Counted from the first letter of the stretch, positions 44,988 to 54,977 are shown. The stretch: 64,000 bases of DNA from Oxalobacteraceae bacterium CAVE-383 (GCA_004134995.1 REGP01000002.1:1116001-1180000); one strand, 5' to 3'. Notes: generated by a model from the letters alone, not told the origin. Translations and numbers: made by a program.

Positions 44988-45956
44988 ATGCGGCGCATCT
45001 TCAGCCATGCAGGTTTCGAAGCCGCCGGATTGCCGCGGCTGGCGCAGCGGCTGTTGCTGTTGTTGCTGTTGTTACTGTGTACGGCGCTATTTTCGATGCA
45101 GGCCGCGCACGCGCAGCAGCCAGTACCGCTCAAGAAGCCGCTGCACGTGGTGACCACCTTCACCATCATCCAGGATATCGCCCAAAACGTGGCCGGCACC
45201 GCGGCAGTGGTGGATTCGATTACACGGCCGGGCGCGGAAATCCACGATTACCAGCCCACGCCGCGCGATATCGTCAAAGTGCAGTCGGCCGATCTGGTGC
45301 TGTGGAACGGTCTGAATCTGGAGCGCTGGTTTCTGAAGTTCTTCGATAACGTCAGGAACGTGCCCAGCGCGGTGCTGACGGACGGCATCGCGCCGATCGG
45401 CATCGGCGAAGGGCCGTATGCGGGCAAGCCCAATCCGCATGCGTGGATGTCGCCGGCCAACGGCCTGCTCTATATCGAGAACGTGCGCCGCGCCTTGAGC
45501 AAGGCCGATCCGGCCAATGCCGATGTGTATGCGCGCAATGCGGCGGCCTACGCGGCCAGGGTCAAGGCGCTGGATGCGCCGCTGCGCCAGCGCCTGGCGC
45601 GCATTCCGGCCGCGCAGCGCTGGCTGGTGTCGAGCGAAGGCGCGTTCAGTTATCTGGTGCGCGATTACGGCATGCGCGAGGCGTATCTGTGGCCGATCAA
45701 CGCCGATGAGCAGGGCACGCCGCAGCAGGTTCGCAAGGTGATCGATCTGGTGCGCGCGAATCGGATTCCGGTGGTGTTCAGTGAAAGCACCATCTCGGAC
45801 CGGGCCGCCAAACAGGTGGCGCGCGAAGCCGAGGGGACGCGCTACGGCGGCGTGCTGTACGTCGATTCGCTGAGCGCCGCGGACGGCCCGGTGCCGACGT
45901 ATATCGATCTGCTGAAAGTCACGGTCGAAACCATTGCAAAAGGATTTTGTCAATGA
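44988..45956 (+). CDS. Metal ABC transporter substrate-binding protein (cluster A-I, SitA/MntC-like)
   Basis: 322 residues with a leucine-rich signal peptide (cleavage near AHAQQ, ~residue 42). Metal ligands fit the A-I group: His in [12 protein letters not shown], His in NPHAWMSP, Glu in [14 protein letters not shown] and Asp/Glu in FSESTISDR. The His-His-Glu-Asp pattern points to Mn2+ or Fe2+ rather than Zn2+ (ZnuA has a third His and an acidic loop). First gene of a four-gene transporter; GAGG precedes ATG. Confidence 0.9.
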   Translation: MRRIFSHAGFEAAGLPRLAQRLLLLLLLLLCTALFSMQAAHAQQPVPLKKPLHVVTTFTIIQDIAQNVAGTAAVVDSITRPGAEIHDYQPTPRDIVKVQSADLVLWNGLNLERWFLKFFDNVRNVPSAVLTDGIAPIGIGEGPYAGKPNPHAWMSPANGLLYIENVRRALSKADPANADVYARNAAAYAARVKALDAPLRQRLARIPAAQRWLVSSEGAFSYLVRDYGMREAYLWPINADEQGTPQQVRKVIDLVRANRIPVVFSESTISDRAAKQVAREAEGTRYGGVLYVDSLSAADGPVPTYIDLLKVTVETIAKGFCQ

Positions 45957-46831
45957 ACACTATGAACAATAAGGTCACCCGTCTGGTCTTGAACAGGCCC
46001 GCCCCGTCGAAAGCGGCGGCGGCCGGCATTGGCGTCGCCGCCGGTCTGTCGGTGCGGGAAATCACGGTGGTCTATCGAAACGGGCATCTGGCGCTGTCGG
46101 ACACTTCGTTCGCGTTGGGCGAAGGCAGCATCTGCGGCCTGATCGGCGTCAACGGCAGCGGCAAGTCGACGCTGTTCAAGTCGATCATGGGCCTGGTCAG
46201 GCCGGCCTGCGGGGCCATCAGCTTGTGCGGCATGACGGTGGAAGCCGCCTTGAAACGCAATATCGTGGCCTATGTGCCGCAGAGCGAGGAAGTCGACTGG
46301 AATTTTCCGGTGTCGGTGCAGGATGTGGTCATGATGGGCCGCTACGGCTATATGAATTTCCTGCGCATGGCGTCGAAAGAGGATAGGCGCAAGGTCGATG
46401 AGGCCCTGGAGCGGGTCGGCTTGAGCGCGCTGCGCGAACGCCAGATCGGCGAACTCTCCGGCGGCCAGAAGAAGCGGGTGTTCCTGGCGCGGGCGCTGGC
46501 GCAGCAGGGCCGGGTGATTCTGCTGGACGAGCCGTTTACCGGCGTCGACGTCAAGACGGAGGCGACGATTATCGATCTGCTGCGGGATCTGCGCGAGCAG
46601 GGGCATCTGATGCTGGTATCGACCCACAATCTGGACGCGGTGCCGGATTTCTGCGACCAGGTGGTGCTGCTGAACCGCACGGTGCTGGCCGCCGGGCCGA
46701 CGCGGGAGGTGTTTACCAAAGAGAATCTCGAACAGGCCTTTGGCGGCGCCTTGCGCCATTTCCGGCCTGACGCGCCTTCGCTGCCGGAAAGCGATCGCGT
46801 CACGCCATTGCGCCCCGTCAAACTGGGATAA
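45953..46831 (+). CDS. Metal ABC transporter ATP-binding protein
   Basis: 292 residues. Walker [13 protein letters not shown], signature [17 protein letters not shown], Walker [13 protein letters not shown] and the switch histidine in VSTHNLD are all intact. It overlaps the binding-protein gene by 4 bp at ATG 45953, which has AGGA at 8 bases; a TTG six bases earlier is possible. It drives Mn/Fe import with the two permeases downstream. Confidence 0.92.
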   Translation: MNTMNNKVTRLVLNRPAPSKAAAAGIGVAAGLSVREITVVYRNGHLALSDTSFALGEGSICGLIGVNGSGKSTLFKSIMGLVRPACGAISLCGMTVEAALKRNIVAYVPQSEEVDWNFPVSVQDVVMMGRYGYMNFLRMASKEDRRKVDEALERVGLSALRERQIGELSGGQKKRVFLARALAQQGRVILLDEPFTGVDVKTEATIIDLLRDLREQGHLMLVSTHNLDAVPDFCDQVVLLNRTVLAAGPTREVFTKENLEQAFGGALRHFRPDAPSLPESDRVTPLRPVKLG

Positions 46832-46833
46832 GC

Positions 46834-47706
46834 ATGATGCCGAGCTCAATCCCGATCTTGCATGCGCTGCTGGTGCCTTTTACCTACGACTATATGTTCA
46901 AGGCCATGTGGGTGAGCGCGCTGGTCGGCGGCGCCTGCGCTTTCCTGTCGGTGTATCTGGTGTTGAAGGGCTGGTCGCTGATGGGCGATGCGCTGGCGCA
47001 CTCGGTGGTGCCGGGCGTGGCGGCGGCTTATATCCTGCAATTGCCGTATGCGGTGGGCGCTTTTTTTGCGGGTTTGCTGGCGTCGTCGGCGATGGGGCTG
47101 ATCAAGCAGAAGACCCGTTTGCGCGAAGATGTGGTGACCGGACTGGTCTTCACGTCCTTGTTTGCGCTGGGGCTGTTGATGGCTTCGCTGCATCCGACGG
47201 CGGTAAATATCCAGTCGATCGTGCTGGGCAATATCCTGGCGATTTCGGATGACGATGTGGTACAGGTGGCGGCCATCGCGGCGGTCTCCCTGGCGATCCT
47301 GTGCCTGAAGTGGCGCGATCTGATGGCGGTGTTCTTCGACGAGCAGCATGCGCGCATTGCCGGGATCAATGCGATGCGCCTGAAGCTGCTGTTCTTTGCT
47401 TTGTTGACGGCTTGTACGGTGGCGGCGCTGCAGACGGTGGGCGCGGTGCTGGTGGTGGCGATGCTGATCACGCCGGGAGCGACGGCATATCTGCTGACGG
47501 ATCGCTTCAAGACCATGCTTTTGATCAGTATGGTTGTTGGCGTTGCAGGAAGTTTTATTGGGGCTTATCTGAGTTATTTTCTGGATGGGGCGACGGGCGG
47601 GGTGATTGTGGTGGTGCAGGTAGCGATCTTTGTGACAGCGTTTGTGTTTGCGCCCAAGCATGGATTGCGGGCGGCTCGGCGGCACGGCCTTGGGATGGCG
47701 TCATGA
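46834..47706 (+). CDS. Metal ABC transporter permease, first subunit
   Basis: 290 residues, eight or so TM helices of the ABC-3 family: VSALVGGACAFLSVYLVLKGWSLMGDALAHSVVPGV near the N-terminus and VGAVLVVAMLITPGATAYLLTDRF near the C-terminus. Starts 2 bp after the ATPase stop. It pairs with the next gene as a heterodimeric channel, as SitC and SitD do. The last third has noticeably more T than the flanks. Confidence 0.9.
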   Translation: MMPSSIPILHALLVPFTYDYMFKAMWVSALVGGACAFLSVYLVLKGWSLMGDALAHSVVPGVAAAYILQLPYAVGAFFAGLLASSAMGLIKQKTRLREDVVTGLVFTSLFALGLLMASLHPTAVNIQSIVLGNILAISDDDVVQVAAIAAVSLAILCLKWRDLMAVFFDEQHARIAGINAMRLKLLFFALLTACTVAALQTVGAVLVVAMLITPGATAYLLTDRFKTMLLISMVVGVAGSFIGAYLSYFLDGATGGVIVVVQVAIFVTAFVFAPKHGLRAARRHGLGMAS

Positions 47707-48587
47707 GCGGCGTTACCGGTTTTCTGATGGATTGGATTATGGCGCCGATGTCGTATCCGTTCATGCAGCGCGCTTTGGTCATCGCATTATTGGTGGGTGC
47801 TGTATGTGCGGTGCTGTCCTGTTATTTGGTGCTGCGCGGCTGGTCGCTGATGGGCGACGCCATTTCGCACGGGGTGTTGCCCGGCATCGTGATCGCGGCA
47901 ATGGCGGGAATTCCGCTGGCGATCGGTGCTTTCGCGGCGGGCTTGTCGTGCGCGGCGCTGACGGGGTATCTGAAAGAGAACAGCAGGCTGAAAGAGGATA
48001 CAGTCATGGGCATTGTGTTCTCGGGCATGTTCGCGCTGGGCATCGTCCTGTTCGCGCGCATGCAGACCGATCTGCATCTGACCCATATCCTGTTCGGCAA
48101 CATGCTGGGCGTGGATGGCGAGGATCTGCTGGAGATGGGAATCATCGCTGGCGTGACCTTGCTGCTGGTGCTGGTGAAGCGGCGCGACTTGCTGCTGTAT
48201 TGCTTCGATCCCAGCCATGCGCGCGTAGCCGGATTGCCGGTGCGGGTCTTGCATTACGGCTTATTGGTGCTGTTGTCGCTGACCGTCGTGGCGGCGCTGA
48301 AGGCGGTCGGCATCATCCTGGCGGTGGCGATGCTGGTGGCGCCGGGAGCGATCGCGTATCTGCTGACGGACCGCTTCGAGCGGATGCTGGCCATCGCCAC
48401 GGCGGTGGCCACCGGCGCCTGCGTGGCGGGTACGCTGCTCAGTTACCATATCGACGGCGCCACCGGCCCCTGCATCGTGCTGATCCAGGCCGGCGTTTTC
48501 ATCCTGGCGTTCCTGTTCGCGCCCAAGCGCGGCATGCTGGCGCTGCGGGGCGCCGCGGCCGCGGCCGAAGCTGCGCCGGCGCATTGA
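47703..48587 (+). CDS. Metal ABC transporter permease, second subunit
   Basis: 294 residues, ABC-3 family, paralogous to the preceding permease: VLRGWSLMGDAISHGVLPG and VGIILAVAMLVAPGAIAYLLTDRF align with it. Overlaps it by 4 bp (ATGA at 47703). Together with the ATPase and binding protein, a full Mn/Fe importer is encoded. Last ~15 residues are alanine-rich and disordered. Confidence 0.9.
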   Translation: MSGVTGFLMDWIMAPMSYPFMQRALVIALLVGAVCAVLSCYLVLRGWSLMGDAISHGVLPGIVIAAMAGIPLAIGAFAAGLSCAALTGYLKENSRLKEDTVMGIVFSGMFALGIVLFARMQTDLHLTHILFGNMLGVDGEDLLEMGIIAGVTLLLVLVKRRDLLLYCFDPSHARVAGLPVRVLHYGLLVLLSLTVVAALKAVGIILAVAMLVAPGAIAYLLTDRFERMLAIATAVATGACVAGTLLSYHIDGATGPCIVLIQAGVFILAFLFAPKRGMLALRGAAAAAEAAPAH

Positions 48588-48620
48588 ATATTGCATCATC
48601 ATCGGAGTGACGGAGAAAAT

Positions 48621-49202
48621 ATGTCGAGCGCTTACAACACCAACAAGAACCGCATTTTCGTGCGCGGCATCGAAGGTTCATACAGCCTGAAGGATGAGCT
48701 GACGCGCCTGCGCGGCATGCCCCGCGTGCGCAAGGCCGCGGCGATTCCGTTTACCGACGGCACTCAGGTTTTCAGCCGCCATTTCATCGAGCCGAAAGAC
48801 GGCGTCACGCAGACTTTCCATCTGCATCTGGAAGAGTACGGCCCGGGCGGAAAATCGGGCAAGCACGGCCACGTCAACGAGGCGGCGTTTTATATCCTGG
48901 ACGGCATCGGCTATGAAATCCACGACGGCATCCGCTACGACTGGGAAGCCGGCGACATTGCTATCGTGCACAACAACTGCGTGCACCAGCACTTCAACCG
49001 GGACCCGCTCAAGCCGGCACGCGCGCTGGTGATCAAGACCAAGCCCATGTATCTGTTCATGAACCTGCTGTTCCAGAAGCAGGTAATCCCGCGCCCAAGC
49101 GAGCCGATGCCGGGCTATGAAGACTACAAGCCGCGCGATCTGGATGAAAATTATAATTACGCGGCGATTGCGGTGAAGAATGTGGAAGCGGGAACGGCGT
49201 GA
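48621..49202 (+). CDS. Single-domain cupin protein
   Basis: 193 residues from ATG 48621 (GGAG seven bases upstream). Cupin motif 1 is GKSGKHGHVNEAAFYILDG (His, His, Glu ligands) and motif 2 follows at WEAGDIAIVHNNCVHQHFN. It should bind Fe2+ or Mn2+ and may be a dioxygenase or isomerase. It closes the transporter run, hinting that the metal importer serves this and the other cupin at 52605. Confidence 0.82.
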   Translation: MSSAYNTNKNRIFVRGIEGSYSLKDELTRLRGMPRVRKAAAIPFTDGTQVFSRHFIEPKDGVTQTFHLHLEEYGPGGKSGKHGHVNEAAFYILDGIGYEIHDGIRYDWEAGDIAIVHNNCVHQHFNRDPLKPARALVIKTKPMYLFMNLLFQKQVIPRPSEPMPGYEDYKPRDLDENYNYAAIAVKNVEAGTA

Positions 49203-49216
49203 GTCGACGATAGTTT

Positions 49217-50158
49217 TTATGCCCGTCCCGCCAGGGCATTTTCCCGCATGATATCGATCAGGATTTCCATTTCAGGGGAGGGCGTGAAGTTGGCGCGCAT
49301 CATCAGGCCGGTCGAGCGGGCGGCCTGGCCGATGGATTCCTTGGCCGCCTTGGCCGGCGGGGTGAGCTTGACCAGCGTGCCTTGCTCGACATCGAGCTTT
49401 ACCGCGCACCAGGGAACGAACCAGACCGCGTCGCTATTGAGCGTGTAAGTGCGGCCGAACGAGATCGAACGGCTTTCGACGAAGTGCGCGATCGGTCGCA
49501 GATCGAAGGCCATCGCCAGCGGCGAAGCGGCGCGGCGGTTGATCGAGGTCTTCGGCGGCAGGATGGAAATGAAACGCCGCGGCTCGCCGTCATCCCCAGC
49601 CGGCGCAGCCAGCAGCGGATGGCCCGGCCGCACCACCACCACCAGCGGATCGGCATACAGGAATTCGAAGGAAAAACCGATCATCTGCTCGGCGTCCAGA
49701 TGCCGGCACAGGATCAGGTCGAATTCGTCGTCCCGCAAGCGGTCCAGCAGATAGCCGGTTTCGCCGGTCAGGATGCTGACCTGGACGTTCGGAATGCGGC
49801 GCTCGAATTCCATCAATACCTGCGGCACGAACGAGACGGTCATGGAAGGCGTGGCGCCGATCCGGATCACGGAATTCGGCGTTTTCCGGGCCGGCCCCAT
49901 GAACTCGGCGGCCTGCTGCAGCGCATTGACCGCCGCTTCCGCATAGGTAAAAAAGACTTCCGCGCGCTGCGTCATCTGCATGCCGCGATAGCCGCGGTCG
50001 AACAGGAGGATATTCAGGAATTCCTCAAGCTCCTTGATGGTTTTGGATACCGCCGGCTGCGTCAGGGATAAGGCCACCGCGGCTTTTTGAACGCTGGCGT
50101 GATTGGCGACAGCAAGAAAACATTGGAGATGCCGAAATTTGATGCGTCCGTCGATCAT
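49217..50158 (-). CDS. LysR-family regulator, PcaQ/GbpR-like
   Basis: 313 residues from ATG 50158, opening MIDGRIKFRHLQCFLAVANHAS, the HTH start typical of PcaQ/GbpR-type LysR proteins of aromatic or sugar metabolism; AVALSLTQPAVSKTIKELE is the recognition region. The effector-binding domain has RIGATPSMT and LILCRHLD. An ATG 11 codons upstream (50191) is possible. It ends 14 bp from the cupin stop (convergent) and lies behind the orphan binding-protein genes, which it may control. Confidence 0.88.
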   Translation of the reverse strand: MIDGRIKFRHLQCFLAVANHASVQKAAVALSLTQPAVSKTIKELEEFLNILLFDRGYRGMQMTQRAEVFFTYAEAAVNALQQAAEFMGPARKTPNSVIRIGATPSMTVSFVPQVLMEFERRIPNVQVSILTGETGYLLDRLRDDEFDLILCRHLDAEQMIGFSFEFLYADPLVVVVRPGHPLLAAPAGDDGEPRRFISILPPKTSINRRAASPLAMAFDLRPIAHFVESRSISFGRTYTLNSDAVWFVPWCAVKLDVEQGTLVKLTPPAKAAKESIGQAARSTGLMMRANFTPSPEMEILIDIMRENALAGRA

Positions 50159-50343
50159 GTTGGTCCCAAGGCGTCCAGGCTGCGACTTCATTGTTTTTCG
50201 ATAGGCCCGATAATGAGCCGAAAGAAATGAAGTGTAAAGCTGCATCCCGTTATACGGACCGATGTTCTGGAAAACTCTCCCTGTATTGGTTGGCCGGCGA
50301 TGCTCGTTCAGCCTTATTGAGCCTAATTCAGCCTAGTCCCGCC

Positions 50344-51414
50344 TTATTTGGATTGCTTGACGATAATGTCGTCGTAGACCTTGTTCCACTTCTGGCTTTC
50401 ATCGAGCGAGATCTTGGCGTCGATGAATTTCATCGGCATCTTGTTCAGCCGGGTGTCGAGATTTTTACTGGTCGGCACGTAATTGCGCTTGAACAGTATC
50501 GGCTGGGCATCGCTGATCATGAAATCGTAGAACAGCACCGCGGCATTCGGATGCGGCGCGCGCCGGAAAACGGCGACGCCCTGCGGCGCGGCCAGCGTCG
50601 GTTCCAGCGAAAACCATTCGACCGGCGCGCCCTTGGCCTTGCGCTGTTCCACATTGTAGTTATAGACGTCCATCGCCATTGGCACTTCGCCCGAAGCCAC
50701 CAGGTTGATCAGCAGCGAATGCCCCTTGCGTACCGAGATGCCGTTGGTCGCCACCACGTCGCGGAACAACTGCTCGCCCTTGGCGACGCCCATTTCGTTG
50801 ACGATGCCCGCCAGCCAGTCGGCATCGTCGGCCTCGATGCCGAGCTTGCCCTTCCATTTCGGATTCAGCAGATCCAGATAGTTCTTCGGCAGATCTTCTT
50901 TCTTGATCAGATTGGTGTTGTAGGCAAAGGTGTAGACGTTCAGCCGGGTGCTGATCCATTCGCGGTGCGGCGTGATCGCCGACGGAATCAGCTCGCTCGC
51001 ATAGGGCGAGTCGACTTCCTGCAGCAGCTTCTCGCGGCGCAGCGATTCCAGCTGCATGCCGTTGGTTTCGACCACGTCGGCGTCGAAGCGGTTGGCATGG
51101 CCTTCGGTCACCGCGCGCTGCACCACGTTCTCGCCGCCGGAGCGCCAGACCTTGACCTTGATGCCGTATTTCTTTTCAAAGGCGGCAGTCAGCTCGGCCA
51201 AGTCGTCCACCGACAGCGAGGTATACAGCAGCAGCTCGCCTTCCTTTTTGGCGCCCTCGAGCAGATGCTTCTGGCGATCGGCGCCCTTGTACAACGCCGG
51301 CAGCGCCGCTTCGGCGCCGCCGGCACGTTGGGAGAATGCGGCGCCGCCGATGGCCAGCAGGGCGAGCGAACCGGCCATGGCGGCCGCGATGGTTTTCTTC
51401 TTATTGTTCAACAT
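50344..51414 (-). CDS. Periplasmic ABC substrate-binding protein, family 1 (orphan), copy B
   Basis: 356 residues, signal peptide (KKKTIAAAMAGSLALLAIGGAAFS). Same fold blocks as copy A: EGELLLYTSLSVDD, FEKKYGIKVKVWR, DLLNPKWKGKLGIE, GAPVEWFSLEP, APHPNAAVLFYDFM. GAGGA precedes the ATG. Together with copies C and D it forms a minus-strand series without transporter core genes, so it may deliver to permeases elsewhere or act in sensing. Confidence 0.87.
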   Translation of the reverse strand: MLNNKKKTIAAAMAGSLALLAIGGAAFSQRAGGAEAALPALYKGADRQKHLLEGAKKEGELLLYTSLSVDDLAELTAAFEKKYGIKVKVWRSGGENVVQRAVTEGHANRFDADVVETNGMQLESLRREKLLQEVDSPYASELIPSAITPHREWISTRLNVYTFAYNTNLIKKEDLPKNYLDLLNPKWKGKLGIEADDADWLAGIVNEMGVAKGEQLFRDVVATNGISVRKGHSLLINLVASGEVPMAMDVYNYNVEQRKAKGAPVEWFSLEPTLAAPQGVAVFRRAPHPNAAVLFYDFMISDAQPILFKRNYVPTSKNLDTRLNKMPMKFIDAKISLDESQKWNKVYDDIIVKQSK

Positions 51415-51466
51415 ACGTCTCCTCTTTGACAGGGCGTGCGTTATTTCCTGAAGCTATTTTTTGACG

Positions 51467-52528
51467 TTATTTTTTTAAAAACAGGCTATTCCATTGCGTT
51501 TGCCATTTTTTGTCTTCGTCGAGCAAGGTGACCGAGTCCATCATGATGAAAGGAAAATTCTTCAGATAGCTTTTGACTTTGATGCTGGCCGGCACGCGGC
51601 CCATGGCATTGAGCAATTCCTGCCCTTCCGGCGACAGGATGAAATCGGCGAACAGCAGGGCGGCGTGCGGATGCGGCGCATTCTTCGCCAGGCCCAGGCC
51701 CAAGCCCTCGCCGACCACCGGCTCCACCGGCACCCAGTCGATCGGCGCGCCGCGCCGCTTCAGCGATTCCACCGCCGAATTCGAATTGGTCAGCGACACC
51801 GGCACTTCGCCGGCCGCCACCAGCCCGGTCAGCACGATATGGCCGGTGCGCACGTCGGGCTTCATCTCGCTCAATTGCCGGAACAGGCTGGCGCCGCGTT
51901 CCGGTCCCAGCTTCTTGACGATGGTCGCCATCCAATAGGCATCGTCGACTTCGATGCCGACCTGGCCCTTCCATTTCGGATCGAGGAAACCTTCGTAAGT
52001 AGCCGGAATATCCTCGCGCCTGAATTTGTTGGTGTTGTAGGCCACCACAAAGAAATTGATGCGGTCGGATACCCAGAGGCCGCTTTTCGGGATGGCGTCC
52101 GGCGGCAGATCGGCGAGGTAGGGGCTGAAGAACGGCGACAGCAGCTTTTCGCGCGCGATCATTTCGACCGCGGCGCCGCTGGTTTCCACCACGTCGAACG
52201 TAAAATGCCTGGCCTGCCCTTCGGTGATGGCGCGCTGCATGACCTTGTTGCCGCTGGCGCGCCAGATGTCGACCTTGACGCCGTATTTCTTTTCGAAGGC
52301 CTGCGCCAGCGGGCCGGATTCGGGCGGCGTCATCGAGGTGTACCAGGTGAAGGTGCCTTCCTGGCGCGCGCGGTCCAGCAATTGCCGGTCGCGGTCGGCG
52401 CCGCGGTATTGATACAGCGCATCGTTCGGGCCCGGGTCGGCCGATTGCGCATGCGCGGCCGAGGCGCACAGCAGCAGCGCGGCGGCAATCAGGGCGGTGA
52501 TGGCATTGCGTGGTCTGGTGCGGTTCAT
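51467..52528 (-). CDS. Periplasmic ABC substrate-binding protein, family 1 (orphan), copy C
   Basis: 353 residues from ATG 52528 (GAGG upstream), signal peptide ending AHAQS near residue 28. Blocks: EGTFTWYTSMTPPES, FEKKYGVKVDIWRA, GFLDPKWKGQVGIEVDD, GAPIDWVPVEP, APHPHAALLFADFIL. It is the most divergent of the four paralogues in the ligand-contact segments, suggesting a related but different ligand. Confidence 0.87.
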   Translation of the reverse strand: MNRTRPRNAITALIAAALLLCASAAHAQSADPGPNDALYQYRGADRDRQLLDRARQEGTFTWYTSMTPPESGPLAQAFEKKYGVKVDIWRASGNKVMQRAITEGQARHFTFDVVETSGAAVEMIAREKLLSPFFSPYLADLPPDAIPKSGLWVSDRINFFVVAYNTNKFRREDIPATYEGFLDPKWKGQVGIEVDDAYWMATIVKKLGPERGASLFRQLSEMKPDVRTGHIVLTGLVAAGEVPVSLTNSNSAVESLKRRGAPIDWVPVEPVVGEGLGLGLAKNAPHPHAALLFADFILSPEGQELLNAMGRVPASIKVKSYLKNFPFIMMDSVTLLDEDKKWQTQWNSLFLKK

Positions 52529-52604
52529 GCCTACCTCAGGAATACACTTCGCTAAAGGCAATGCTGTCTATTATTTTTTTGGCCGGCGCCGGGGCTACTT
52601 GCGG

Positions 52605-53807
52605 CTATTTACGTTCCGGCGGCAGATACCAGGCCGGATCCATCCGGTTGGCGACGCCGGCTTCCTTCAGCTTTGCTTCGTATTCGTTGCGGATGTAGGG
52701 ATCTTCCATCCAGTAGGGAATCGCGTTGCCGCCTTCGGTGATGTCGATGGCGCCGGCATCGGTGACGATTTCGCCCGGCACGCCCGGCATGCGCGAACGG
52801 CTGTTCGGGCCGAACCAGGCGGTCAGGCGCAGCGGATCGGAACCGGAACTGAAATGCTGGTGATACCAGTTGGCGGCGCCGGGCGCCGCCGTGACCATGC
52901 CGACCGGCTCGTAGTCGATGCGGCGCACGCGTTCGGCACGTCCGTCCTTCCAGGGCGTTTCGCCGATTTCCTCGGGCCAGGTATAGGTGTAGCCCTTGCC
53001 GTTCAGGCAGATCAGCACCGCCGCCGAACTGTGCGCGTGCGCTTTCGAATAGCGGCCGTTCTCATGCTGGCCGATCCAGAAATAGAAGCAGTTGTTGGTC
53101 ATGAACGGTTCGACGCGACGATAGCCGGGCGAGCGCCGGTTGTCCAGCGGCAGGTCGCAGTTCATCGCGTCCGGAACCAGATTGGTGCGGCGCATCGCCA
53201 GGCCGCGCACCGGATCGGTTTCGATGCTGTCGTTGGGCTTGAAGAAATCGTCCGCGCCGCTGAAGCGGTTCTTGAAAATATAGGGATTATTGAATACGGC
53301 GCCGAAATCGTTGAGCAGATTGATCACGTTCGGGGCGGTGGTGCCGGCCAGCAGCAGGGCGCCGCCGGAAGTGCCGTTGACGACGCGGTACCAGGCGTTC
53401 ATCGGGATCGAGAACATTGATCCTTTCTGCCATTCGAAGACGTGCTTCCTGGTATCGCCTTCCTGCCAGACTTCCGTGGTGCCGCGGCCTTCGACGACGA
53501 GGAAGATTTCCTCGTACATGTGCTTTTCCGGATTGAGCGCGCCGGCCGGCGGCACTTCGATCACATAGCAGCCCCATTTGCCTTCGGTGCCGTACAACTG
53601 GATGAAATGGCCCTTGCCGCCCTTGCGCTTCCATGGCACCAGCGGCAGGTTCTGCACTTTGCTGATGCCGATATCGCGGAATACCGGAATGCCTTCTTCC
53701 TCCATGAATGCATCGTAGGGCGTCGGCTTCTTGGCGAACTTGCCGAAGCCCGCCTTCTTGCTGCCCGCGGGCTCATGCCAGTGGGTTTGATCCTTGTCAT
53801 GGGGCAT
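52605..53807 (-). CDS. Two-domain cupin (bicupin) protein
   Basis: 400 residues. First cupin near 105-190: KHMYEEIFLVVEGRGTTEVW, then SMFSIPMNAWYRVVNG. Second near 245-350: SKAHAHSSAAVLICLNGKGYTY, then AAPGAANWYHQHFSS, with His ligands in both motifs. Metal-dependent dioxygenases of the gentisate/bicupin type have this layout, but no exact family is recognised. GGAG seven bases before ATG. Sits between binding-protein copies C and D. Confidence 0.83.
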   Translation of the reverse strand: MPHDKDQTHWHEPAGSKKAGFGKFAKKPTPYDAFMEEEGIPVFRDIGISKVQNLPLVPWKRKGGKGHFIQLYGTEGKWGCYVIEVPPAGALNPEKHMYEEIFLVVEGRGTTEVWQEGDTRKHVFEWQKGSMFSIPMNAWYRVVNGTSGGALLLAGTTAPNVINLLNDFGAVFNNPYIFKNRFSGADDFFKPNDSIETDPVRGLAMRRTNLVPDAMNCDLPLDNRRSPGYRRVEPFMTNNCFYFWIGQHENGRYSKAHAHSSAAVLICLNGKGYTYTWPEEIGETPWKDGRAERVRRIDYEPVGMVTAAPGAANWYHQHFSSGSDPLRLTAWFGPNSRSRMPGVPGEIVTDAGAIDITEGGNAIPYWMEDPYIRNEYEAKLKEAGVANRMDPAWYLPPERK

Positions 53808-53927
53808 TGCGTGTCTCCGAAATCGTTATTCTTTTGCAGCGAGTGTATATTTCACAAGCCGCCAAGTAAAATAACATTTCGGGAGACAAGCTATTCCTAT
53901 TATTTATACCCCGGGATTTCGCCGGCC

Positions 53928-54947
53928 CTAGCGCTTGATGATCACATCGTTGAAGCTGTCTTCCCACTTTTGCCGGTTTTTCAGGGCGGTGGTGGAATCG
54001 ATGAACGTGACCTTGGCGCCCTTGAGCGGCGACGCCACCTTGGTGTTGCTCGGCATATCGTCGATGCTGGCCATCACTTCCTGGCCGTCTTTCAGCATGA
54101 ACTCATAGAACAGGCGCGCGGCGTTCGGATGCGGCGCATTCTTCAGCATGCCCACCGAGGTCGTGAACGCCAGCGCAGGTTCCAGCGCCAGCCAGTCCAC
54201 GGGGGCGCCGCTGCGCTTGAGCTGGATGGCCTTGTACTGATACACGTTGAGCGCCATCGGCACCTCGCCGGCGGCGACCATATTGGCCAACAGCGAATGG
54301 CCGGTGCGAACGGAGAGATCGTTCTTGGCTTTCAACTGCCGGAAAAACGCCAGTCCGGAATCGCCGCCCAGGCTGTCCGCGACCACATGCAGCCAGATGG
54401 AATCGGTCGATTCGATGCCCAGCTTGCCCTTCCATTTCGGATCCTGCAGATCGCGATAGCTCTTGGGCAGATCCTCTTTCTTGATCAGATTGGTATTGTA
54501 GGCAAGCACATACAGCGTAATCTGGGCGATGGCCCACTGATGATGGGACGGCACGGCGCCGGGGACCAGATCGGGATAGGAAGGCGATTCCACCGGCGTC
54601 AGCATCTTTTCCTGCGACAGCGCTTCCATATTGTCCGTCTGTATCTGGGCCACATCGACCTTGTAGGTCTTGCCGTTCGCCTCGGTGACGATGCGCTGCA
54701 GAACGTTGTCGTCGCCGGAACGCCATACCACGACCTTGATGCCGTATTTGTCCTCGAAGCGCTTGATGACCTGCGCGGAGTCGCCCGGCGCCAGGCTGGT
54801 GTACCACGTCAGCGTGCCTTCCTTTTTCGCCGCCGCGATCAGCTGCGCCGGGTTATCCGTGTAAGGATCCGCCGATGCCGCCGTTGAAAACAGCGCGCCC
54901 AGCATCGACGCCAGCAATACCCCGTAAAACCCCGTATTTATTTTCAT
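53928..54947 (-). CDS. Periplasmic ABC substrate-binding protein, family 1 (orphan), copy D
   Basis: 339 residues, signal peptide ending near AASA (~residue 26). Blocks: EGTLTWYTSLAPGD, FEDKYGIKVVVWRS, DLQDPKWKGKLGIESTD, GAPVDWLALEPAL, APHPNAARLFYEFML. Strong SD (GGGGG) five bases before ATG. It follows the cysteine hydrolase gene on the same strand by 30 bp, so hydrolase and binding protein are likely one transcript. Confidence 0.87.
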   Translation of the reverse strand: MKINTGFYGVLLASMLGALFSTAASADPYTDNPAQLIAAAKKEGTLTWYTSLAPGDSAQVIKRFEDKYGIKVVVWRSGDDNVLQRIVTEANGKTYKVDVAQIQTDNMEALSQEKMLTPVESPSYPDLVPGAVPSHHQWAIAQITLYVLAYNTNLIKKEDLPKSYRDLQDPKWKGKLGIESTDSIWLHVVADSLGGDSGLAFFRQLKAKNDLSVRTGHSLLANMVAAGEVPMALNVYQYKAIQLKRSGAPVDWLALEPALAFTTSVGMLKNAPHPNAARLFYEFMLKDGQEVMASIDDMPSNTKVASPLKGAKVTFIDSTTALKNRQKWEDSFNDVIIKR

Positions 54948-54977
54948 GTATTCCCCCCTGAAAAACGTAAAAAAACC

